A DNA stretch of 64,000 bases from Bettongia penicillata ogilbyi (GCA_023548195.1 JAJHZJ010000419.1:315542-379541), one strand, 5' to 3'; positions 1 through 10,225 are shown, numbered from the stretch's first letter. The notes: generated from the sequence alone by a model not told the origin. Program-made: numbers and translations.

Positions 1-504
1 TGTTTCCCTTGGTAAGCCGTGGTGCTAGCTTGTTAGTTGTGGGAGAGGGGTGGTCTGGTCATGGGAGACCTCAGCTGAGCTAGAGCAGACGCAAGTTCAG
101 GGCTTGGTGATCCCAGGTTACTCTATTGTCTTCCTGTTTCCCCTGGAGTGCTGAGGCATGCCTGGGTCCTAGTGTGACGCTCCAGCCACCTGGATCATTG
201 GCTCTCTGGGACAGCTCGGTCCTCTGCTGCAGTAAGAGGAATCCCCCTTAGTTATTTTCCTGGCCTCAGGTGCTATGAGACTGTTCTCCCCTTCTACCGA
301 TTCCACTGATCCAGGATTTTTCTGGGGAAATATTTTATTCTTCTTTCAAGGTCAGCAATGGGAGAGGGAGAGAGCATTTACTGATTACTCCACCATTTTG
401 GCCCCCAGAAGTTCGAGTAGGTGACTTACAGACATTTACCTGCAGGCTGAAAGTCTTAGGTGCAGCTGCTACAGATACCTGGGCCTCCTTCAGTGGCTCT
501 CACT
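1..504 (-). mobile_element. L1 5'UTR fragment (element A), runs off left edge
   Basis: On the minus strand this matches the 5'UTR of the older L1 near 22.65-23.3 kb: the block beginning CCAAAATGGTGGAG (around position 400) corresponds to the one beginning CCACAATGGCAGAG near 22,797. About 95 bp upstream of that block (410-504) also matches the upstream leader of the 22.35 kb element, so this copy carries both leader modules and is 5'-truncated. ORF1 would lie off the left edge. The boundary at 504 is approximate. Confidence 0.7.
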
Positions 505-1230
505 GGATTGGTTGACCTCTTTCTTATTTGTATTTTGGTCCTTGTCCCCATAGAAAGATTCTATGGTCTCATCTTTTCTTGTTTGCTCCTTGTTCATGAT
601 GATTGCCATTTTCCTGGAATTTAAAGTGGCTTCTGGGGCATAGAGGACTCTGTACCACCATTCTTAATTTTAGAACTTGAGACTTTCTGTATTGTGGCCT
701 GTGATTCTTTCAGCTAGTGGCTAGAATTCTGTAGTTTATCTAGTGCTGAGTTGGCTGATGTGCCAAAGCCGATGCCAGGTTAAGTCTTTCTGAGTTTCCC
801 TGGAGTTACCTTGGAGCTAGGTGCATTAAGTGTGGGGGAGGAGGTCTCATCTCCTGAGCACAGGCATGCTCAGTGGGTGGTCAAATACTGTATGCACTAG
901 TGTCTTCCCAATTCCCCTAGATGTACTGCGGTATGCCTGGTGTCCTGGTATTGATAATTGCGGGCTCCACCCCCTTAGGGTCAGGATCTCCTCCGGCTTT
1001 GCTGAGGTGGGGTTGTCTGGGACAGCTCTGTTCTTGCACTTGTCCCCTTCAGCCTGACAGACCTCCCTTGGTGATTTTCCTAGCCTCACTTTTTAAGAGA
1101 CTGTTTTCCCCTTCAACTGATTTCCCTGTTCCAAGATATTTCCTGGGGAAATATCCTATGGGTTTTTCAAGGTTAACAAGGGGAGGGGTAGAGCATTTAT
1201 TGTACCTTCTGCCATCTTTGCTCCATCCAG
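505..1230 (-). mobile_element. L1 5'UTR plus start of ORF1 (element B)
   Basis: Read on the minus strand, the element starts near 1228 with a degenerate YY1-like GCAAAGATGGCAGA and runs through a 5'UTR homologous to 22.8-23.3 kb. It enters the first codons of an ORF1 (about 610 down to 505) homologous to the 23,444 ORF1. Residues DETIESFY (550-573) align with EKTLESFY of that copy. The ORF1 is cut off at about 505, where element A begins. This copy lacks the upstream leader module present in A and in the 22.35 kb L1. Confidence 0.7.
550..573 (-). other. PIP-box-like motif codons in ORF1 N-terminus (element B)
   Basis: The minus-strand codons read D-E-T-I-E-S-F-Y, the element B version of the conserved ORF1 N-terminal motif. 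See the finding on the PIP-box-like motif. Confidence 0.55.
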
Positions 1231-1284
1231 GTTACCATGCAACTATTCTAAACTAAGATACTAACCATGTTATATCTACTTTTG

Positions 1285-1440
1285 AAATTAAGGCCTAGGT
1301 TCAGATCCCAGCTTGACTGCATTTGACAGTGGGGTGGTATTTTGGGCAAATGTCTTTGTGACTGTTTATATGTGAAATGAACAGATTTTACCAAATACAC
1401 TCTAAGGTCTTTTCAAAGTTTAAATTCTAGGATATCAAGA
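1285..1440 (+). repeat. MIR-type SINE fragment
   Basis: This is a degraded MIR-like core: 'ggttcagatccc', then a 'gggcaaatgtctt' segment and a 'tgaaatgaacagat...ctctaaggtc' tail, in the order of marsupial MIR elements. The ends are approximate. Confidence 0.5.
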
Positions 1441-1710
1441 TCACACTGTAACTGATGTACTTGATTCATAATGTAGCTAACAAAGAGAAATATGAGCCAG
1501 GATATAACAAATAAATGAACAAAAGGTGCCAAAATAATTAACACAGATTGTTTTCTTACCTTCCTACTTAAACATTTAATGATTAGAACATTTTTGAATT
1601 CTTGCTATTTTTCTTCAATGTTTCACATTATTGAAAAATAGCCTACACTGAATTTGAAGTAATGCCCTTCACTTTGAGTAGATAAGGTCAAGTTTTTGTG
1701 CCACATAGAG

Positions 1711-1890
1711 CAGGTGTTCTTAACTTTAAAAAAAAGTGAACCACTAGGGCAATCTGGCAAAATGTACAGACCCCTTTGCAAAATAATGTTTTTAAATGCA
1801 TTAAACAAAATATATAAGAAAATAAAATAAATCAACCATATTGAATTATAGTCAACAATATATGGAAAGATCTAGGTTTATATACTACCT
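1711..1890. mobile_element. hAT-like non-autonomous DNA element (MITE)
   Basis: The element begins CAGGTGTTCTTAAC and contains 'agacccctttgcaaaataatgtttttaaatgc'-type sequence. That sequence is the reverse complement of the element at 55,394-55,599 ('catttaaaagtattattctaagaa'). The two copies therefore belong to one family in opposite orientations. No transposase frame is present. The right end is poorly preserved. Confidence 0.5.
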
Positions 1891-2785
1891 ATCCATCATA
1901 AAAAAATAATTTTGATACCTCTGCTCACCTTAAACAGCATTTATTCAATTCATTGCAATTCAGTGGGTATCAGTGATTATATTAATGAATTAAGTAGAAT
2001 AGAATTGTTTGAATTAATTATACTAGTTAATGCTGTTAGGATTAGAGTTATGATTGATTATTCCTTTTTGTATTGATGATTATAATGTTTGTATGGGATT
2101 TTTCAGCTGGATTCATATAGTAATGTCTGCCATAAGAATGTATTTGCTTCACTACTCCACCCCCACTTCTAGTAAAATACTTGTAATAAGGTTCCTTTAG
2201 CTCTCCACCCCTGTAAATCACTGCTTCTCACTCCTTAGTAAAATTTACTTCAAAGTTGCAACTTTTTTGAGCTCTTGGATACTGTTAGTTAAACACTAGG
2301 GTCTTATGACTAGAGATGTTGTTGATAAGGTCTCATTACATGTGGAAAATCCATGCTGAGATGGCCTACAGTTGATGGTCAGTATTTGATGACCTATAGT
2401 TAATGACCTGTTTGTTAAAGGCCTGTTAATTTTTTGTCATTTTTTAATGATTGATGGACATTTCCCTTAGCTAAACATAAGATTTATTCATTTTTGGAAT
2501 TGACTAATTATGGAATTCTACTACTTCATTATATTTTTGGTACTCCCACAATGCCCTCTACAGATAGGGGCAAAGAATATTTGTGTTATAAACACCAATT
2601 TCTTAGGTATTAGTTCCAAATGCAGTAGAAATATTAGAGCATAAACTCCAATTTCTTGCTGAGATAAAGGCGTATTTGCATAAAAATGGTGCTACACTGA
2701 TGAGTAAAATATCTATAGAACAGGTCAAGGAAAAATTCCACAACTTATTAGTTATGTTATGTTTTTAGTGATAATAAAAAGGATA
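1891..2785. other. Unassigned AT-rich DNA
   Basis: No open frame, RNA gene or recognisable repeat was seen here. Confidence 0.5.
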
Positions 2786-2789
2786 AAAC

Positions 2790-2950
2790 ACTATTGTTGG
2801 AGTCAGACAGAAATTCAAATTCCACATCTAACATGTCACTAGGGGCAAAACACTTAACTTTCATCATGCTTCTTCACCTGTAAAATGAGGAGATTAGATT
2901 GGATACCGTAGAGTCCCTTCTGTCTCTCAATATTGAGAACAACTGCTCAT
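2790..2950 (+). repeat. MIR-type SINE fragment
   Basis: The fragment has MIR order: 'ttggagtcagacagaaattcaaattcc', then 'gcaaaacacttaac', then 'cacctgtaaaatgagg' and 'gattggat'. Confidence 0.65.
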
Positions 2951-2954
2951 CTTC

Positions 2955-3869
2955 ATGAGCAGAAAGAATCTCCTCCTCAATTTTGGTCCAATAATAATTT
3001 TATGGGGAATATGACTTATTGGGTCTCCAGTTTTACCAAAGGAAGAATGAGGGAAAGTGAAAAGGGGGATTAAGTACAATAAGAACTATTTAATTACTTT
3101 TGTAATAGTTTGATATATTTTATTCAATTTTCTTTTATTTTCATATGTGCCTTTTCTCCTTCCCCCCTTTGTTACCGTTGACAAGGCAGGAAAAAATTCC
3201 CTATTTCAAACTTATATAATCAAACTAAATTTTGTGCATCTGCATTAGTTGTATTTTTTAAGTTTATGATATCAACTCTTATTTAATGAATCTATGAATA
3301 AACAAAAACTGATTCAGTATACCAAGAGAAAGTATAAAATATAAGTCCCTCTGTCCCTTTCCTGTCCACCCCTCTCAATAGAACTACAAGTCATTTATTG
3401 CTCAAATGTCTGTAGTCAGAGAGATAGGACATGTGTCTTCTTAGAATTTATTTTTCAGTATTGTAATAATCAGCTTAGTTGTATATCTGCAAAGTCATGA
3501 TTTGCACATCCAGAAGTAATTTATCCATTCAGTTTTCTCTTTTTTCCTTAGATATACATAACATAAGCAGACATAGCTGCTATTTCTCAAGTGAAGGTCA
3601 TGTCAGTTTTTGCTGCTTCACCCTCTTCCCTGAGTCATAGACCTCACTCTAATTGTTACCTATTCTTTCAGAATGGCCTGGTGGAAAGGTGTACCTTACA
3701 GAAAATCCTTGCTGCCATTCTACTGATTTGCCTCACTGCTTTGGGAATGTTAGTAAGGCTTCTTTTACCCACCTTAGATTAAAAGCACCTGAGAGGCAAG
3801 GCACCATTCTATGAATTTTAATATCATTTTTAATTCTTTGCAAAATACCAGAACATCTAGGAATTCTGT

Positions 3870-3870
<1 letters not shown>
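2955..3870. other. Unassigned DNA
   Basis: This stretch is AT-rich. The one 63-codon frame at 3,591-3,782 has no recognisable domain and is treated as chance. Confidence 0.45.

Positions 3871-3871
<1 letters not shown>

Positions 3872-3919
<48 letters not shown>
3872..3919. repeat. (TG)n microsatellite
   Basis: About 24 uninterrupted TG units, then a degenerate TG-rich tail to about 3,945. Confidence 0.98.
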
Positions 3920-3920
<1 letters not shown>

Positions 3921-4109
3921 ATCTATGCATACACAAGTGTGTGTGGTATAGGAGTTGAAATGACTGGGGCTTTAAGTAAATCTGTGTTGTGGAAAATCCC
4001 TACAATAATTTGGATTGGTGACTTGTAGGTTCAAAAAGTCACCTTTATGGTGTCAGGTGATTAAGTTCTACAAAACAAAACATGTAATTTAGTGTCTCTG
4101 TGGTATGTT

Positions 4110-4265
4110 AGAGTATTGAATTCAGAGTTAAAAGAGTTAGGTTAACATAGTGCCTCTGTTACTTGTTTCCTGTATGAATTTTGGCAAATCCATTAATGTA
4201 TTGGGCCTCAGTTTTCTCATCTGTATAATGGTAGAATTAGACTACGTGATCTCTAAGTTTTCTTC
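4110..4265 (+). repeat. MIR-type SINE
   Basis: The diagnostic segment 'gggcctcagttttctcatctgtataatgg' is followed by 'ttagactacgtgatctctaag', which is standard MIR 3' core order. Confidence 0.75.
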
Positions 4266-4284
4266 TCCCTCTAAATCTATGAAA

Positions 4285-4555
4285 AGAAGGGAATAAGCAT
4301 TTATACAGTGCTTACTCTGTGCCAAGCATAGTGCTTCATAAGTATTACCTTATTTGATCCTGAAAGCAAGGGGTTAATTTAGATGCTATTATGATCCCCA
4401 TTTTATACTTGAAAAAACTGAAGGAGGCAGAGGTTAAGTGACTTTCCCAGGATAAAACAACTAGTAAATGTCTAAGATGGAATTTAAACTCAGGTGTCTC
4501 TGACTCAAGGCCTAGTGCTCAATCCATTGAGCTACATTAGAGCCTCTAAATCTAT
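4285..4555 (-). repeat. MIR-type SINE, antisense
   Basis: The sequence reads as a reverse-complement MIR: 'cagtgcttactctgtgccaagca', then 'atccccattttatacttga', then 'ggttaagtgactttcccagg', ending near 'atccattgagctac'. Confidence 0.8.
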
Positions 4556-4565
4556 GATCCTATGA

Positions 4566-5880
4566 TCCTTCCATCTCTAAGTCTATGATCTATTTTTAAG
4601 CTGGATCTTTGTTCAAATATTCAGATGAACTATTCCTAAAAAAAATGTTCTGAGTTACTCTAGAACTCTAGTTCTGAATATTGCTGAAGAAAAGTTATGT
4701 TACATGATAATGTTACCTCCAGGCAATTTTTGTATATTGTGTGTAGGAGTGTGTGGTGTGGTGGTGGTTTGAGTGGAGGAATAATAGTTTAATTTAAATA
4801 TTTTTAGAGTTATTAGATTGATTGGGTGATTTGGGCATATTAGACATTTTGCCATTTGAAATGACTATGTTTTAGGGTGTCTGCAATTTGCTTGTAGGAA
4901 ATAATACCAAAGGCTGTTTATACTCTCATAAATTTCTAATCATTTTGTTTTACTATTTCACATTCTTTATTTTCAAAGTAGTTGAGATCCCAGGTTAGAC
5001 CCCTGACATTTGTGCTCATGTACTTGTTCTAGAAGATACTCATTTAGCATTAAGTAATGTTGGTAATGTCTAGACTTGACAGCCATTGCCATCAGAAAGA
5101 GTTGTCTACTAACAAACCTTCATTGTGAGTAATATGAGCTTGGGCAACGTATTTTCCATAGATGTCCAAAGTTCTGAAATGAACTTTTCTTAATGTAATA
5201 AATATTTGTAGCCTTTCAGGTCTGGTGAAAGGGCCCATCTGTGGCATTGGATATTTACTTAGTAGATGTGGAGAAATTGGCAAGTATAAAAGCCCATGTT
5301 CTCAGAAAGAGAAGATATATTTGCAGATATATTTTGTGTATCTGCCCAAAGGCTGAGAGTGCAGTGTGGTTTGGGAATCATAAATAATATACACACTCAT
5401 CAGCTGTGAAGATAGTAGAACAGTTGTAACCTACAAAAGAGGAATGTATGCCAGTTGATATTGCTATCCAAGAACAGACTTGGAGATGAGTTATTGTTAC
5501 CAGCATCATCCAAGAGGAGATGAGAAACAAGATGAATATCAGTCTCTCCCAAGAAATATGGCCACCTAGGGGCTAGAAGTCAGAAACTTTTCTCTCAGAC
5601 GTATGCAAAAATTTGGAAGTTGGAACCTGTACTGCATGCCATATTGGTGTTTCAAGGAAAACAAAAACATAAGCTGAGATAGATCATCAACTCTTCTCTG
5701 AATTCTGTTTTAATGACATGTATGCATTATCTCTACAGCCAAAGTTACAAATGAAAGATGATTAATCTAAACTTAATATTCCTGGAAATACAATTTTCAT
5801 TATATGCTTGTATCTCTTCATTTAAACACAATCTATGATTCATATCATTTAGGGTTTAAGCACATGTTAACTATCTATTG
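4566..5880. other. Unassigned DNA
   Basis: No supported gene. The minus frame at 5,092-5,283 has no recognisable feature. Confidence 0.45.
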
Positions 5881-5884
5881 AATA

Positions 5885-6245
5885 TGAGCAAAATAACTTC
5901 AACAGCAACTACAGAAACTTATTAAAGCACCAACTGTGTGCAAGAAATATTGAATTAGTGCTGAAATATAAAAAAATAACTGAAGTGAGCTTGACCTTAA
6001 GCAGCTTATATATTCCTGTGAAATTTAGCACATAAAAAAGTGAATCAATAGAAAATAATTTAAAGAGGAAAAGAATAATATTAAGTGGGGGAATAAGGAG
6101 TAACCTTGTCTCCTAGGAGTTATATAATGAAAGATTTTAAAGTAGCTAGGGATGCTAAAAGGCAGGGTTGACAAGGAGCTGCTTAGCAGAACAGAGGATC
6201 ACTTATGAAGCCATGGAAGTGAGAGATGGAATGTTATCTAAAAGA
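5885..6245 (-). mobile_element. Probable L2 3' end, antisense
   Basis: 'cttattaaagcaccaactgtgtgcaag' followed by 'ttgaccttaagcagcttatat' has the order of an antisense L2 3' end. It continues with 'aatgaaagattttaaagtagc'. The fragment is highly diverged. Confidence 0.35.
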
Positions 6246-7344
6246 GTAGACAAAGGCTGATTTTTCTCTCTGAATTACTGTCACAGTTATACATATTTTA
6301 AAAATAATCTATGCTACTCTTGTCAACATGTAGAACATGGTAGGGAGTATGTTTTAACTTACGATATCTCATTTTATTCTATTAATTATGGAAAAATCAT
6401 GGAAAGTTTATTAGCAAAACAGAACTACAATTAAACAACAAAAAAGATGTCAGCAACTAGTAATTTACATTTCTTCTCTCTTCAAAACTTTTATGAGAAT
6501 GCATGTATCAAGGATATCTTAGATATACAAAAAAAATAGAGAAGGAACATGAAAGTATTTTTTTCTTCTGTAAGTGATTTTCTATAGACAAATACGTCTT
6601 TGTAGTCAATTAATTTGAGATGTGTAGGGAATACAAAATCCTTTGTGTTAAGGGTTTTTTTTATTTTTTTATGACTCAGTATAGCATAAAAATCTTTAAA
6701 GTTTTACCTTCAACAAGATTTCTTGCATTCAATGTTTAAAACTCCGATTGATGCAATTAATTGTAAGCACGGATAACTGCCTACAATGACTGTTTGATTA
6801 TCAATGTGAAGCAAAACAAAAACAAACAGGCATGTAATGTACTAAGGTGTTTAATTGCCATTAAAATTGTGCTTTGCAAAGTGAAAATGGGATCCCTATA
6901 AATAGATGGTGAGGTATTTGATTACAGATTACATTGTACTGATTTTGTCAAAATCTAGTATTCCGTAGTGTTTCCTGTGCTAGTGCCATAGCCACTGAAA
7001 GATAGGTAGGTGAACAATCTTCACAGCAGGATCCAAATGAGTGAAGAGTGTGTGTTATTCACATATGGCATGAAATTGGTTGGATTAGTCCATTAGTCCC
7101 TATATCTTAGACAGGCACTATCATCACAGAAATAAATTGGGCCCAAAATTAAGTACAAAAGGAAGATTGATCTTCATCAGATTTGGGAACACATTGTTTG
7201 GTTTGGTTTTAAAGTAATTTATATTTATTGATACTTTTTGGTTTTGCGTCAATAATTTCCTAATAGATCATCCTCATCCCCTTACCCATCAATGATTATA
7301 ACAAATCTTTTTAAAAGAAAAAGAAGAAAACCTCCTAAAATTCA
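6246..7344. other. Unassigned AT-rich DNA
   Basis: No open frame above background and no recognisable repeat. Confidence 0.45.
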
Positions 7345-7384
7345 ATGAAAAAAATCAACACATGGATTATGTATTGGAGTGCAT

Positions 7385-7535
7385 ATAACAAAACATGTAT
7401 ATATTCACATGTGTATTTATGCATATATATAAATACCTATGCATGTGTGTATGTGCATGCTTATATGTGTGTATATATTGTATACTATATGATACATATA
7501 TCATATATGTGTATATACCACACATATACCTCCTA
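7385..7535. repeat. AT/GT-rich compound microsatellite
   Basis: Degenerate (ATGT)n and (AT)n runs. The short frames opening on both strands here are by-products of the repeat. Confidence 0.85.
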
Positions 7536-7732
7536 TTAAACAAGGTCGCTCCTAATAACCCCACTTGTTATTTCTCTTTTCCTCTTTGAATTATTTTTTT
7601 ATTGACTTACAATTTTACATTTTATATCTCACAGTTATATATAAGTTCCTTAATGACAAGCTCACTTCCTTTTCATTTGTTTTGTATTCCAGTACTAGTT
7701 CTGTATTCTTTATACACAGGGTGTGATTTAAT

Positions 7733-7746
7733 AAGTTTCATTATTG
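7733..7746 (+). repeat. Target-site duplication, left copy, of young element 1
   Basis: AAGTTTCATTATTG is repeated perfectly at 10,743-10,756, on the far side of the element and its A-rich tail. Confidence 0.93.
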
Positions 7747-7756
7747 GGGGCAGAGC

Positions 7757-7767
7757 CAAGATGGCGG
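7757..7767 (+). promoter_or_regulatory. YY1-type initiator site at L1 5' end
   Basis: CAAGATGGCGG lies 11 bp from the element's first base. L1 promoters of placental mammals carry the same core at the same place, where YY1 sets the transcription start. Confidence 0.8.
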
Positions 7768-7839
7768 AGTAGAAGGACGCACGTTTACGAGCTCTGAAAC
7801 GAAAGCCCATAGAATTAATGTAAAAGGGAGTCCCCCATA

Positions 7840-8602
7840 ACTTCTGGGTCAATACAAGGTGTGCAGAAACAGAGTGGAAGAGATTTCCGTTCCAGGGAAC
7901 CCTGGAGACCCGTCCCCAGGGACCATCGCACCCCAGAAAGTGGACCCCACCCCCAACACTGCCCTGGCCGCAACCCCAGAGAAGCTGATCCAAGCAGGTT
8001 TCAGAGACGAAAGCTGCGGCAGCCGGGAAAGTCCCTCCGCCCACAGAAGCTACAGGACAGTGAGAGAGAAGGCCGGGCTGGAGGAGAGGGGGAGCAGGGC
8101 GTCTCTATGACTTGGGCCCCCTTGGGAGGAAGCGGTGGCGGCAGAGACGGGGGCAGGAAGCGGCGGAGGCAGAGGTGTGGGCAGAGGCTGAGGCGGCAGG
8201 CAGCGGACCAGGACTCAGGAATCCCCCAGCAGCAGGCAGGATCTTCATTACAGAAGATTCCCTGCATAAAACCTGAGGGGGCTGAGCCTGGGAGACGGCC
8301 CTGCCCCCACCCCGCTCTATTACTGAAGGCTTCTGCTTAAAGCCCCCGACGGAACTGAGCATGGGAGGTGGGCCCCCCACCCCGCCCCCACCCGCTCCAT
8401 TCCTGAAAGTCTCTATATAAAACCCCTGAGGGAACTGAGCCTGGGAGGCGGCCCTGCCCCCACCCCAGCACCTGAACTAAAGCTCACTGATTGACAGCCA
8501 GCAGGAGGAAAGCCCATTTAAATCTCAGAGACCAAGCACTAGCTGGGCGGATCCAGGCGGGGGTGGACAGGAATCTCAGAAGTCAAGTAACCGGCTGGGA
8601 AA
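7840..8602 (+). promoter_or_regulatory. GC/CpG-rich L1 5'UTR promoter region, copy 1
   Basis: The block is strongly GC- and CpG-rich against AT-rich surroundings. It comprises unique leader sequence, a tandem-monomer block (8,246-8,471) and a short leader up to the ORF1 ATG. Frames open across it on both strands, as expected of GC-rich DNA, and none resembles a known protein. Confidence 0.7.
8246..8471 (+). repeat. Three tandem ~75 bp promoter monomers
   Basis: The units at 8,246-8,316, 8,317-8,396 and 8,397-8,471 each run 'ATTac-tgaa', 'ataaaac/ttaaagc', 'gaactgagcctgggag' and 'gccctgcccccacccc'. The third contains CTATATAAAAC, a TATA-like string. Copy 2 has the same three units and copy 3 only one. 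Confidence 0.85.
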
Positions 8603-8623
8603 ATGCCTAGAAAAGGGAAGAAA

Positions 8624-8647
8624 AATAAGACTTTAGAGAGTTTTTTC
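8624..8647 (+). other. PIP-box-like motif codons in ORF1 N-terminus (copy 1)
   Basis: The codons read N-K-T-L-E-S-F-F at residues 8-15. This matches the PIP pattern Q-x-x-[ILM]-x-x-[FY]-[FY] except that N replaces Q. A basic run precedes it. PCNA binding is inference only. Confidence 0.6.
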
Positions 8648-8751
8648 CAACAAATGCAAATGATCCCAACCTTCGGATCTGATGACGAGGACGTATCCTT
8701 GCCATCAGGGAAAGACGTGGAGGGCGGGGTCTCAGTACCCCAGACACCCCA

Positions 8752-8758
8752 GGGGGGG
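8752..8758 (+). other. Poly-G tract where the ORF1 frame breaks (G7)
   Basis: Seven Gs here join the N-terminal frame to the wrong downstream frame; six or nine would keep it. The homologous tract in copy 2 has eight. Confidence 0.85.
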
Positions 8759-9837
8759 TGGCAGGTGGGCTCAGGCCCTGGAAGAGCTCAAAAAGGATTT
8801 TGAAAAGCAAGTTAGACAGGTGGAGGAAAAACTGGGAAGAGAAATGAGAGAGATGCAAGAAAAGTATGACAAACGGGTCAATACCTTGGTAAAGGAGACC
8901 CAAAAAAACGCTGAGGAAATTAACACCTTGAAAAATAGGCTCACTCAATTGGCAAAGGAGGTTCAAAAAGCCAATGAGGAGAAGAATGCTTTCAAAAGCA
9001 GAATTAGGCAAATGGAAAAAGAGGCTCAAAAGCTCACTGAATTTAATAGTTCTCTCAAAATTAGAATGGAACAGATGGAGTCTAATGACTTTACGAGAAA
9101 CCAAGAAATCACAAAACAAAACCAAAGGAACGAAAAAATGGAAGAGAATGTGAAATATCTCATGGGAAAAACAACTGACCTGGAAAATAGATCCAGGAGA
9201 GACAATTTAAAAATTATGGGACTACCTGAAAGTCATGATCAAAAAAAGAGCCTAGACATCATCTTCCATGAAATTATCAAGGAAAACTGCCCTGACATTC
9301 TAGAACCAGAGGGCAAAATAAGTATTGAAAGAATCCATCAATCACCGCCTGAAAGAGATCCAAAAAGAGAAACTCCTAGAAACATTGTGGCCAAATTCCA
9401 GAACTCCCAGCTCAAGGAAAAAATCTTGCAAGCAGCTAGAAAGAAACAATTCCAGTACTGTGGAAATACAATCAGGATAACTCAAGATCTAGCAGCTTCT
9501 ACATTAAGGGATCGAAGGGCGTGGAATAGGATATTCCAGAAGGCAAAGCAACTAGGACTCAAACCAAGAATCACCTACCCAGCTAAACTGAGTATAATAC
9601 TTCAAGGGAAAATGTGGTCTTTCAATGAAACAGAGGACTTTCAATCATTCTTAATGAAAAGACCAGAGCTGAAAAGAAAATTTGACTTTCAAACACAAGA
9701 ATGAGAAGAAGCATGAAAAAGGAAACAACAAAGAGAAGTCTTAAGGGACTTACCAGAAGTGAACTGTTTACATTCATACAGGGAAAGACAATATTTCTAA
9801 CTCTTAAAACTTTTCAGTATCTGGGTAGTTGGTGGGA

Positions 9838-9892
9838 CCACACATACACATGTACACGCATGCACACACATACACACATGCACACACATACA
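9838..9892 (+). repeat. CA-rich microsatellite in L1 3'UTR
   Basis: An imperfect (CA)n about 135 bp after the ORF1 stop, just after 'gtagttggtgggacca'. The same position carries a copy-specific microsatellite in most relatives. Confidence 0.9.
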
Positions 9893-10225
9893 GAGATAGA
9901 GAGCACAGATTGAACTGAATAGGATGGGACCATACCTTAAAAGAAACTAAGGTAAATGGTGAGAGAGAAACGTAGGGGGAGGAAAGAGAGGGAAAGGGAA
10001 GGGGGTAACTATATGTCATTTAAGAGGCAGGTAGGAGTTTTTCTTAGTGGAGGGATAAAGAGGAGAGCTGAGAAAAAAAACAAAAACAAAAAAACAAGAA
10101 GTTTACCCTCATCATATCTGAGTAAACGAAAGAGTGAAATGCACACTCATTTTGGTATGAAAACCTATCTTACAGTATAAGAAAGTGGGGGAGAAGGAGA
10201 TATTGCAAGGGGGGGGGATGATGGA

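Larger units (their letters stand above)
8603..9704 (+). pseudogene. ORF1: L1 ORF1p, one frameshift (copy 1)
   Basis: Encodes the L1 RNA-binding chaperone that trimerises and coats element RNA in cytoplasmic RNPs. The ATG at 8,603 opens with MPRKGKKNKT and a PIP-box-like LESFF. The frame is lost at a seven-G run (8,752-8,758) and continues one frame over to the TGA at 9,702. The downstream frame shows a heptad-rich coiled coil from about 8,790 to 9,140 (repeated EEKL, MEKEAQKL, LKIRMEQME). An RRM begins at the ENRSRRDNLKIMGLPE motif (about 9,183-9,230). The C-terminal domain carries RDPKRETPRNIVAKFQ, QYCGNTIRITQDLAASTLRD and RITYPAKLSIILQG, which align with the human ORF1p CTD. At about 365 residues it is close to the usual mammalian size. 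It is the least damaged ORF1 here, with only one lesion. Confidence 0.93.

Noticed and set aside
7345..7589. Tyr/Ile/Cys-rich frames
   Set aside because: By-products of an AT/GT microsatellite.
7861..8380. Long frames on both strands in the GC-rich 5'UTR (up to 159 codons)
   Set aside because: GC-rich promoter DNA with few stop codons; no domain, and the frames are not preserved between copies 1, 2 and 3.
8607..9125. 172-codon minus-strand frame antisense to ORF1
   Set aside because: A mirror of the ORF1 coiled-coil sequence; the same antisense frame recurs in every copy as a shadow.
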